In this document: positions 27,301 through 39,300 of the stretch, in pieces | Numbering within the stretch: position 1 is the stretch's first letter | Layout: each line of letters starts with the position of its first letter | NCBI GenBank assembly: GCA_012845835.1 | Contig: JABAKD010000020.1 | Span: forward strand, 2,862,936-2,926,935 | Reading direction: 5' to 3' | DNA length: 64,000 nt | Source: Undaria pinnatifida | Lineage: Eukaryota > Sar > Phaeophyceae > Laminariales > Alariaceae | Program-made: the position numbers and the translations under genes | The notes under the pieces: model-generated | Told to the model about the DNA's origin: nothing | Seen by the model: only the letters and a program-made list of their open reading frames with translations | Databases searched by the model: none

Positions 27301-30300
27301 TTTAGACAACTGACACTTGTCTAGTCCCAAAAAGGGGAGTTCCCCTCATGGACCCACGCAAACCGGCCTAAAAAAGACAACGATCCACACGTCGGGACAG
27401 GTCACCGATCCAGACTTGATGATCTCCATGTTTCAAGGAAGGTCTGTATGGTCTAGCTCATGTTACCGGGTGAGAGCCGAACGATCTGCACTAACTGTGC
27501 ACTATCTAGCTTTTTCGTTTTTTTTTAATCCTCCGGCGCATGGGGAAAAATAAAGCTCAAGCTCACCACACTTTCACGTATTTTCATACGCGTCGTGTGT
27601 CGATTTAACCCAGTTGCTTTCGCAACCCAACGCTAGCTGGCGCACCCTTCGAATCCCACTGTAGCTAGCAAATTTCTCGGGTTGGACCTGGACTCTACGT
27701 ACACATCCTGCACAATATCTCACAACGGCAGATAGACGATCTACTGTACATGATCTACAGTCTATATGATCTGTATGATCTATATCATCTGTCAGAGGTG
27801 GGCAACAAGTCATACCACCCGGCTGAGTGATCTATACACCCGGGCCCAGTCTCGACAAATCTGTCCACTTTTTTTTATATATTTACAACACTCAACCCCC
27901 AACGTATCCCAGGCTGCACATATCTAAAGCATAGCCGCAGTCGAACGACCATAAACCTTCGCATCCCTACAATGTCTTTACCGTGCATGTCGGGTTGTCA
28001 CCGACGAGGCTGGCCTCGCGTGCACCAAGCGCAAAGCGCCGAGAGATGCTCGGCGATCTGCATCAAGGGCGAGCCGCATCCTACTAACAAGCCACTTGTG
28101 AGGCAAACTTAGGCACCTTGTGCGTACCTTCTTGGGTATATTTTGAAACAATGAAAAAATACTCTTCAGCTGTGTGTGTGAAATCGACCAAAGAGGATTT
28201 CGATCAGAACTCATATTTGCAAGCTGCGTGCGATACTTTGATCGATATATGTAACAGCTTCCAATGAACTAATTATTTTCTGGTGCAACCAAATTCCAGC
28301 GCAACAGCGGGAGGGGGGTGGCGCAAAAGAGGGGGAGGTGCGGGGTAGGGTACCCAATAGCGGCCTGCGCCACTCGTACCACGCGCGTCTTTCTAGTCAA
28401 AACAAGGGCGGGGGTAAGCCCTCGTCGGTTGAGGCAGCCAATCATAGGAGAATGAACAAAAGCGAGGTCGTCAGAATACCAGTCCCCTCAATCCCCGTCA
28501 TGTCAACTCCTGGTACCCTTAGGATAAGCCAGGACTCCGTCATTTCAACTCCTGGCACCCTTGTGACAAGCGAGTAATCAAATCGTTTCACCTCTTGGTT
28601 ATCTTGGGATCACCTCCTGGTTCCCTTGGGATGAGCGGGGACTCGGTCATTTCAGCGCTATGATGAGGGCGGGTGTGAATCCTCGTCGGGTCAGGCAGGC
28701 TATCATAAGAGAATGATGCAAAGTGCATCGCGTCCATGTTTTAAACACGTCAGCTGCGACTTCGATAAATTTAGGGTCGATACTCATATTTGCAAGCTGC
28801 TTGATACGCCGGCAGCTCGTTTTTGCACATGTAGGATTTTTTTAAATATATATCCGCGTGTTATCTTGTGTCATACGTCGGCCACAAGCAAGAAAAAAAG
28901 TGAAAGCCAACAACAAAACCGCCGGCTGCATGTGCAGCCCTAGACTTGCAGCCGATGATGCTGCCGTAAGATTTCGCTCTTCGTACATGAAGTATTTCGG
29001 GGGTGGGGGTGGGGGGTGGGGAGGGAGGGGCGTCACTGCTGTCTATACAGCAGTACGACAAATATTTAGATTAAAGATCACCAGCCCCGCTCGTCACGTC
29101 GCGAAACGGTACGTACAGAAGCCATTTAGAGTCCGATAAATATCGCATCACAGCAAGTATACAAAACCTAACCGTCGCCCGCCGCATTCAACCCATTTGC
29201 TACTGTACTGCAAACGTGATACAACCCAAGTTCCAAGTACTTTGTCTATAACAGTTGGGTGCCGGCAGTCGAAATGAGACAAATAATTTGAAGGTTTGAA
29301 GCAAAAAAATAAAAATAAATATTGGGGATAAGTCTGCAGGAGCCCGACGAACCGTTCAAGGGCTTACGGTCCCGCCTTGTCACGTCTCGTGTGGTACAAC
29401 GCGCAGTTTTGGTAATCTACAAACAAACAAAAAGGCCAAACATGGAGACAACTAATCACGATCCAAGGGACTAGTCTGGACCCCAGCGAACGATTCATTC
29501 GAGGAAAGTTCCGCCCTTCCCCATGCGGGAAACCAGGACTTTGTGTTTGGAGCAAAACCACGCGACGAGTGCGACGCCCTCCTTAACACTATCTGCCGCG
29601 AGGCGGCTTGACAGATAAATTTCTCAAAGAGCCGCGAGTATCGTTGCTAACCTCTGCCTCGGCGGGACAAGGAAACCATTCGTACAAATGCCGCGAACGC
29701 CCACGTTTAGGCGACAAACTTGAATATCAATATGTAGAAAACAAAGGCACCAGTCTACAGCAGTAGCGGGCCCTCTGGCGCCGGTATGTACCAGCCTGAA
29801 ACACGGGCACCATATGATAGCGGCAACCGTCGGTACTCCGAAAGCTGTCACTAATGCGAAATCAGCGCCAAGCGATTTCACAGGCACTATTAGCGAGCAA
29901 CCGACACTGCTCAACTGGCGCGATAGAGGGATCACTCTGCAGCCAACTTGAGAAAAATGTAGAGAAAAAAAAGGCCCACCGCAGAGTCGACAAGACCGAC
30001 GACCACGCCTAAAGTTTCCGAGAAAGATCAAGCCTTTACGTCGTAGCTCTTCGGAGCACAGCGTACGCTTTCCTGACGACACACCATGTGGGTGTAGGAC
30101 GCTTTGTGCGCTCGGGGCCCATCATAGCATGTCCCACTCGTGTGTCTGGAGGGCTCGTCACAACGCCAGGAACTGAACAAAAAAATAAATAAACCACTTC
30201 CACCACCGCTCCGAGAAATAAAACATAACTCTGTAGTGTTGACAATACTTTTTTTTGGTTAAGTCCTTTCCATCTGAGCCAACTTCCTTTGAAAACAGAG

Positions 30301-33300
30301 TTGATTGCATCACGTTTGGAGCTAAAATAAAAAACATCATGGGTGAACTTCACATTAAGTGAACGTGCTTCTAACAAAAAATATGAAGCCAAAAACACAA
30401 AACGTCAAGAGAAACACCAGGCGGAACGAATGATCCCAAGAGACCAGACCATACAGAGCCAAACCCTAATAGCATAACGAGCGCAGGCAGCAGACAGGGC
30501 GCCACTGCAGTCCCCACCGCGCTCACAGCGTTCCAAAAAATAAAATAAGTAAATAAACGCTGCGATAGCTCCGCCATCGTTAACGCCCTTTCCAACTGGA
30601 AACCTTTTTCTTTACAAATTAACTTGAAGTTAGCATAGGGAGGGATTTGGGGGCTCCCAAGGGGTTAACGCTACCATTTCCACTACCGCTACCACCGCCA
30701 CTACTTCCATCAACCTTCACCATTATCACCATATCACCACTACTGCTATTACCACCAACCCCACTTTTACCACAATTCACCGCCACATTACCACTACCAC
30801 CACCACCGCCCCACCCTTACCGCTGCTGTTACCGCAACAAAACCACCTTCCTCCCCGGCCGCACCTTCTGAGCGTCTTTGTTCCCGTGGTGTGCGTGTGC
30901 TCTCTGCTCTTTGAACCCGGTTTCTTCCACCAGACACTCCAACAGGAACAGCCGTGCATCTTCCCCGTATAACTCGATCAACTGCAAAACAGCAACCAAA
31001 ACATTTACCCATGTTGGTTTTGGCCGAAGGCGTAGAGCCGGAGAGCAACGACAAGACGAGACGTAAGGCAGCAGGTAGACATCGGAGAAGCAAATGTCCG
31101 GCCGACGGCAAGCAAACGAAAGCGAGGGAGGGAGGGGAAGGAGGGGAGGGAGGGGAGGGAGGGGAGGGAGGGGAGGGAAGGGAGCAAGGGAAGAGGGAGG
31201 GGAGCAAGGGAAGAGGGAGGGGAGGAGGAAGGAGAGGGGGGGGGTTAAGTTTGCGCTTGGGACTGCTGCTGCTACTGCTGGTTTACCGAAAGAGAAGGCA
31301 CGCCTTGAAAGAAAAACGGACAAGTTCCTGTCCCCTTCCGAGTTGCTCCGTCAGACACGGCACCTTTCCTGTTGAGACCTTAAGAGGACAAAGGGGTTGT
31401 GGTGTGGTCGGTTGAAAACAAACACGTTAGCCTTCGACAAGGCTCAGCGAGAATGGAAAAGATGGCGAGAGCCAACAAGAGATCCCGCAAGAGCTTTCCG
31501 ACTTGGCCTTCCCGCCCCCCGACCCTTCCCAATTTGAAAAAACAAAATAAAATTTCGAAATAACGTGTGGATCGTTGTTCGGAAGGACGGGCACGCAAGC
31601 CCGGGGAATAAATCAAATAGCTGGAGATGAAAAAAAATGGTAATAGTTTTCGCGCCAAATTCGATATTGAGGCAACGCACCATGCGCCACGGGCCGCCAA
31701 AACTTGTACACGCCTCCCCCGTCCCTGCCCCCCCCCGGTGGAGAAGGAGGTCGAACTTTCTGTCTACGCTCAATAAACGCAAGAAAAAAAAGAACAACGA
31801 CTGGGACTCGGCCGTCATGTCGTTCCCGGGGCTCCTCCTTTTCCCTCCCTTCCTTTCATATCCCGCCAACCACAAGACAACTTCATTGTTACTCCATAAC
31901 TGTCCGCCCCTGCCTTCAAGTGCAGCGTACATGGTGCACACTGCCCTTGACTCGTGTACCACGTAGATGTCGTATAGCGGTTACTATGTTACTTTAACGC
32001 CTTTATAACTGGAAACCCGTATTAGGGAAACTACTTGGAATTAGTGTCCGGAGGGGTTTGGGGGCTCTCAAGGGGGGTGGTAACCTCATGGTCTACCAGC
32101 AGGAGAGCCGCCAAAGCTACAGCAAGCGCAGCTATGTTGGGAAAACTTCGACCATATCGAGCGTTGTTGCCATTTAGATTATGATACACGCTGCTAGCGG
32201 GCGGGGATAGGGATGTGCCACGCTGGATCGCGACGAGAAGCAGCAGCAGCAGCGATAACAGCCAAGCCAGCGCCGGCGATGCTGCAGAACGCTGTGTACT
32301 GTGGGCGTGTGGGCGTCTGTACGTTTTGTTGTGGAATGAGTGATACGACGGCTCTCAACAAAAAAAATGACGCTAATGAATCCAACTTGCGATTGGATTG
32401 AACTAGAATCATGACGATTTCGGTCGTCTCGTCCCGTCGAAAAAAACAATAGAAAAAATTGGGATCAATGTACTAGAACGGCCAATTTGGTCTCCGATCG
32501 GAAAACGCCTTTTAATCAATCCGCGTATCCGACTGTGCAATAATTGGCTCAAGCAGTGCTTTTCACGGATCCGAGTATTTCCATTATAACGGGTCGGGTT
32601 GAGTCGAGAAAGGGTCACCTGACCTAAACCGTGAAAAAATTGAGTTGTCGACATCTGATCCGACTCGATCCGGTCGGTGAGATTGGAAAACCTCCCGATG
32701 CACCCCGACCCGTGATATGTTGAAGACATCCAGGCCCGACCCGACGATACCCGACCCGAACCGACGATACCCGACCCGACCCGACCCGACTCGCGCAATT
32801 TAGAAATCTCTCGACCCGATACGTGGGTCAAGAGTTTAGCCCCCACTAGACGAATACAAGCCAAACCTGTTTGAGTTGGGTCCACAGTGGCCAAACCTGT
32901 AATTTGGGTTTGGGGTTTCTGTTTAGCGGTCAAATACCGCAGTATCTGCCCAAACGAATGTAAGCCAAACGCTTTTAACCCCTTTAGAGCCCCCGAACCC
33001 CTCCTCTTACTAAATCCAAGTAATTTTGTCCCCAAAAACGGGTTTCCAGTTGTAAAGGGGTTAAGCTGGGTTTGTATAATAAGCCAACGCTCTAATTTGG
33101 GTTTGGGTATAACCCAACCCGTACGGTTACGGCACTTTAGGGGTCCCCCAGTAAGTTGGTGGTGTACCCTAGCAATGTGACCGCCTTATTGGGGGAAGCC
33201 GCCTTATTCGTCCCAGGTTATGAATGCAATTCCCCAGTCGTTTAACGCCAAGCGATGTTTGACCGTCTTATATCGGGATACCGTCTTACTCAGACCGCCT

Positions 33301-36300
33301 TATCGGGGGGCCCCTACTGTATATCCCTACCGTAAAGTACTTGGGAAACCCAAACCCTTCCCAAGGGTTAACCCCTTCGACAAAACCAACAGTGCAAGAG
33401 CACAACTTGACCCAAACAAATTCCAAGTAGTCTGTCGCTAAAAGCATGGTTGCAGTGCGAAGGGGGTCATCAACCTTTCCAGTACTTCCTTCGCTCGGGT
33501 TAACAACACAAAAACTCTTTGAACATGACTACGGCGGAGCCTACAGGCTGGATCAAACAAAAAACCCAAATTATCTCCCGCACGAATACCGCTCGCAATG
33601 TCTAGTGAAAGAGTTAATATTTGGTATCATACTGACCACCATGACCAGTGTAAGGGGGTAAGAGGGTGTCATGGCCGAAAAAAAATTACCAGCCTCGGGC
33701 TGTCTCTGGAAGCGAAACTCGTATCGACCAATGACCGGCCTTCAATTTTTTCCATATTAGTCGGGCTTTTTCCCAGCGGGGGCGAAAGACAAAATGCGCC
33801 GCATTTTGCACGATCCGGTTGGACGTACTCCAAGGCATGTCCGTACAATTTTCGCGAAAAAAATCGAGGATCTAACCTGCCTTGCCTGTGTTCCAACATC
33901 AAGCATATTCGAGCGAAAAAAATGGATCCTACACTAGAACCAAGTCATTTCAAGGAAATAACTTATCCTACTCATTTTTACGCACGAAAGTCCAAATGTC
34001 CACGCCGTCTTGTAGCGATAGACCCTGAATTTTTGCACGTGTTCTACATGCCCATCCTGAGGCCTGACCTGTGGGGGGGGGGGGGCTTTTTTTTTATTTC
34101 GCCGACAAAAAATGGGCTCAAGAGGTCCACATTTTCCGAAAAATCGTAACTGACGAAAAATCAGGTAAAAATAATCAAACCTAAAAAAAACTCAACATCA
34201 GGTGAGGTCTTCGCAAGGGCACATAGAAGACGAGAGCAAAATATCACGGTCTGAATCGAAAAAACGGCGTGGATATTCGCCGGGGAATAAATTTAGTTTT
34301 CATGCGTGAACAAGCTCGCAGTCACGATTAAACATGGTACAGAGTAGGCAACAAAAACTATGAAACCTTTAGATTTTTGTGCATGTGGTGGGTTGTGATT
34401 ACTACGATCCTCGGAAAAATCAAGAAAGTGAAAACCTAATTTCAATTCAAGTTCACTACTCTTCGAACCGCGAAAAAAAAATGTCAAACCCTGATTTCAA
34501 TTCACGCATGTACACTACTCTCCAAACAGCAAAAGAAGCCAAACCCTAAATTCAAATCAAGTACACTTACTACTCAAACAGCAAAAAAAAGTCACCCTGA
34601 TTTCAAATACACTCCCCTACCGCCCGTCTCACAAAAAATTTCAGCCCGATAACTCCAGTGAGCGAAACTCACAGGAGCGGTTATACTGAAGCTAGTGTGG
34701 ATCACAACTTTTCTCAACTACGAACCCTAGCTTGGGTCAGCTTCCTGGTTTCTTTTTGTATTTGGTAGGTACTGCTTACTTGCTGTATGGCAGTATTTCC
34801 CCAACTCACGGGTGCGGTTGCGAAGCTGTAATTAGTACATTCGTCATCAAAATAACATCTGTACATCGATATTGAAATATTGATTTCTTTAATATTTTCG
34901 AATGCTAAAGGCAAAAAACGTCGCGAGCCCAACAGGGAACCCGGATGTTGCGGACAACGGCAGCGGGTACCGGTGCGGGCGGGTGAGGACAAAAAAGTAC
35001 ATGAACCAAAACAACAGAGGCGCCTTTACCGGCTTTGTCCCACACATCGTACCAGATCAAGTATCAAACATATTTCACTTTTTAGAGCTTTAAGCTATTT
35101 TTTTGTGTGGTTGTTTTTTTTTGTCAAATCGCGAGAGGGGGTCGACCCACCCCACCCTAACCCTAACCCCAACCCCAACCCCAACTCCTAACCCCAACCC
35201 CCAACCCCTAACCCCGACCCTAACCCACGCTAGGGCGTCGACCCGAGCGCGGCTTCGCCGCGCGTTATGGAAAAACTGATGAAAAAAATGTGCGGACCAC
35301 CTTAAACATCGAAATATATTTGGTACTTTATCTGGTACGATTTGCGAGGTGAGAGCATCGCGAAAGGCTCGTACTGAAACAACAAAAGAAACGAAAACGT
35401 GGAAACGGATTGACATCATTTGCACATACAGCACTATAGTGCCGATTTTTCGTGCCGATTTTTCATCCTGTCGTAAGAGAGATACAAGCTATGTGGTCAC
35501 AGGCTACGAGATAGGCATGCACCAGGTACATCACAACAAGAGTAAGGAGATGTGGCCATGCAACGCCAAACATACTGGGTACGAAATATGGTGTGGCCCT
35601 TTTGCAAAACCTGCGTGCAGCAACCAACCAACCGGCAGCAGTTCCTGTTGCGAAAAACAAAAAACTTGAGGGTTAACGCGGATCACGCGGATCGGCTTTT
35701 GGACTCTTTCTCGGTCCTCTTATCTCTCCGGTGGTCTGCTCTCTACGAACAGCGTTGTAGCCTCTATAGCCCCCTTGTGCCGTTGGCAATTCAGAAAAAC
35801 GGCTACATCAACAGATGTCAGAACTCGAAATTCAATGCCAGGATTCAATCCCTGCAGGAAACACGAAACCACGAATCCTACGAAATCCTGCGGTTGCAGC
35901 TGGTAAGAACATGGCCTCGCGACATACCGACCGGCACGGTGCGGAGAATCCTTTCCCTTTTTGTTCATTGACCGCTGGCCACTGGCCGGTGCCCAATGAA
36001 AAGACCCCCGCGCCTCGACGTAGCCCAGCCCGTATTTGGTTAGCGCTGTGCATAACCGTTCCCAAGCTCCTCAGCCGTGCAACAATACAAACTAATGAAA
36101 CAAAAAAAGAGAGTGTTTAGTAGGGTGAATACCGGACTATTCACTAAATACTCTGGGGTACCCCGGTACCTACCCGAGCATGGCCTGAACACTCGGGTTC
36201 AATACCCGGGCATGTCCAGAGTATACACCCTACCAAGCACACCCTTGGAACAGTTGGACTGATAGTACGAAAAAACAAGAAAACGAAACAAGAAAAATAG

Positions 36301-39300
36301 CAACTACTGCCCTCTGTATGACACCAGGTATGTATTCGTACAAAGTACATAAACACCAGCAAGAGGGAAAAGTACCAGGCAGAGTACACTCTTCGTTCGT
36401 ACTGTAGTACAAAAAACACAGAAGCACATGAACAAAACGACTGCTGCCGTCTGTATGATATGTACAAGGAACAAAAAATACCAGGTACGCGTACTAGTAG
36501 AAAAATAAGAAAGCAACAAAAACAAACAAAAACAACGAACGCCTTCTGCTCAAATACACAGCTCTTCCAAGTGCGGCTCCTCCTACTTGCGAGAAGGTCC
36601 TTCAAAATACACCTTCTGCAGGACACCTACCGTCTAATTCAATCTTGCACGTGGGTCCGCAGTAACCGTAACCCTTTGCGAGTCCCGAGGTCGGCAAGGG
36701 CGGTCGCGCGGCTCTTCGGCGTGTTTTGGTACTGCAGGGTTTTTCCAAAAACACGAGCGCTAACGCCTCTACAATTGGAAACCCGTTTGGGGGGACAAGT
36801 TACTTGGAATTAGTGTAAGGAGGGGATTTGGGGCTCTACAGGGGTTGGCCAGCCTCAACCGATCAGACCAAGACAATGCAGGAAGTTTTTGGCCGGGACG
36901 TCTTGCAGATAGGTGGAGTCCCCGAGGCGGGACGCAGCCAAGCCGGCCTCCCTGAACGCAGACTCTCCGGATAGAAAAAAAAACACCGGCCATATCATCG
37001 TAACACTATATTAGCTCCCAATAAGTCAGTAAGAAAAACAGGAAGTCATCGTGCCGAAAAATGAGAAAATATTCCATCTACCCTTTACGGACTTCAGACG
37101 GAAAATTGAAAATTGTCGATAAAACGTGACGATAAACAGCCATACCTGGTAGGCCGAACGAAGCACTCGTACCCTAGTAGATGAACGGGCTGCTGGGATA
37201 AGGAATGTATCCGACGTGCGACGTAATGACCAGTACGGTACGCGCGCAGCTCGATGATACATGCACTAATCCATACCCTGTCTATAAGGTTGGATAATAT
37301 CACACGCCGCTTTTTAGGTCGCTGTGGCTGGGTCCCTGGTACCCGGTAATACTCGCGCTGTACCAACGCTGTTGCCTAACCTTCAGGAACGAAGATTCGT
37401 TGTCTCATCACTCCATGAAAAGGGACCAACCAAAAACAACAACTGGCATCACACGTACGACTAAAGACTAAATACCAAGATCAATACTACAGATAGTACG
37501 GAACTGGTGCTGATACGGGCATAGCAAAACCTTGTAGAGGTACTGGTTATAGTACCATGTACCTAGAATGGCACTGGCGTAGCGGCACTACAGCACGTAT
37601 TGGTACTGGTACTGGGAACTGGGAACCGGTTCTGGCAACTGGGAACCGGTTCTGGGAACTGGTACGGGTGGCGATACTCGTACTCCTGAGTGTGAAGTAC
37701 GAAAAGCACGGATCATAGCAAGCTTAAGCTGTCTTGGGTCACAATGAGGTCCAAGTGCACGTTCATAACCTCCAACAAGAACGAATACCATATTGTAGCA
37801 CACGAGCATACAGCAACGGTGCCTGCGTACTGCTGCGTTGAAGTATCACACTGAACTGCGGACGTGCAACACGACTTACCGTGCCATATATACAAGGCAT
37901 AATTTGGCGGGTGCGCTTGTGTAGACCTGGTACAAACCACCCAGGTGCACGTGTCCATCAGCCGTATCACACGCAAGATAGCACACATCCCTCGTATGAA
38001 TTTCAAGAGATAACTCTCTCGGTGACGGGCAGAGTGCGAATGCCGAGAGGGGCGCCTATGTTATGGCAAGGTTTCGTCGAGATATTTCCGAGAGTCACCA
38101 TTTTGGTTGTGTGTTCTCGTCGAGACATTTCCACAGTCACCATATTCGCTGTGTTCCCCCTCTTGCTCCTCGTGTTGTGGGGAAAATCATGTCGAAACTT
38201 CATTCCAGTGGCTGGGTGTGTTATCATGCGTGCTGTACGTACACTCAACGTCTCTGTAGACATGGTGCACAGATAGAGTTATCTTCGGCAATCGGCCATG
38301 CATATTCCAGATTATATCCGCACATCAGGGTTTATTTCAGGCATGAAAGAGCGGTCATCGTTCGTGGCAATTATTAATACTGAGTCACGGTACTCGTACA
38401 TGTATTGTGTTTCTATGACTTATGCATGATAGAGCTGTGATCGGTCGCGAGCGATATGTTTTGCGCTTCTATGAATCATGCATGATAAAGATGTGATCAG
38501 TCGTGGCACACCCTAGTACGCATAAGTTTTATTGTTATGATTCACGCAGGATACAGCTGTGACCGGCCGTGACTCATCTTTCTCTATTATTAGTATAAAT
38601 ACATGCATGTTTGTGGTATCTACAATTCGCGCAAGGATAGAGCAGTAATCGCTCCAGGCAAACTTGGTCGCTCGTCACGGTCGGCGACTGGGCGACGGGC
38701 GATCAAAGACAAATCTATAGCAAGCGCGAGCGCCGAAAAGACAACGGCTCCCCAAATCAAAACCCTCAAAATGTTGGAGAGTAACTATTTACAGTCCATG
38801 GACTGCAGCTCTTTACTGCAATCCGCACGCTATTCCACTAACCCTATCCCTAACCCAATAGGTCTGCACCTACTAAGTGGGAGCAGAGTACGAAATGGGA
38901 TCCGGGCCGGGCTCGGTAAAGGTAGAGGTATTGGCCAACTAAAAAAGGAGGTGTGGTTTATTGAGCACCTCATTTCAACCGTTTCAAGCCTAGAACCAAA
39001 AAAATACAAATAACAGGGTGTGGACTGACCGTCCGCCGTCCATAGGATGTTAGTACTTGTAGGTGCCGTCCAAAACGTTCGCCATTTTTCCGTGTCAGAC
39101 TGCTGCTGTGTCTCAACTTCGCTCACACCGACAACACTTCCTGGACTCCCTTTCCCTTTGCTGACCTAAGCTAGGTGTTGTTGTGCAGCGCCCGTGTGTT
39201 TAGGTATACATAGCGCCTTGTGAACAACAAGATGCCGCTTTCTGCCTGTTCCCCCATGGTCTCTTAGTCTATACCAGGTACAATAGAGGTTCCCCTATCG

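Larger units (their letters stand above)
24640..30864 (-). other. CNOT1 intron 2 (6.2 kb, repeat-rich)
   Basis: Contents found: tandem M-related units (25470-25765), an A-tailed retroposon (27527-27690), a TATGATC simple repeat (27715-27800), diverged family F fragments (28135-28265, 28740-28800), a direct repeat pair (28395-28460 / 28664-28730), a fragment shared with 39.3 kb (29860-29945) and one M element. An open frame at 26737-27132 is unrecognised and I do not call it a gene. Confidence 0.7.

Noticed and set aside
27640-27665. B-box-like CTTCGAATCC in retroposon S
   Set aside because: It is on the strand opposite to the A tail, so it cannot be the promoter of that retroposon.
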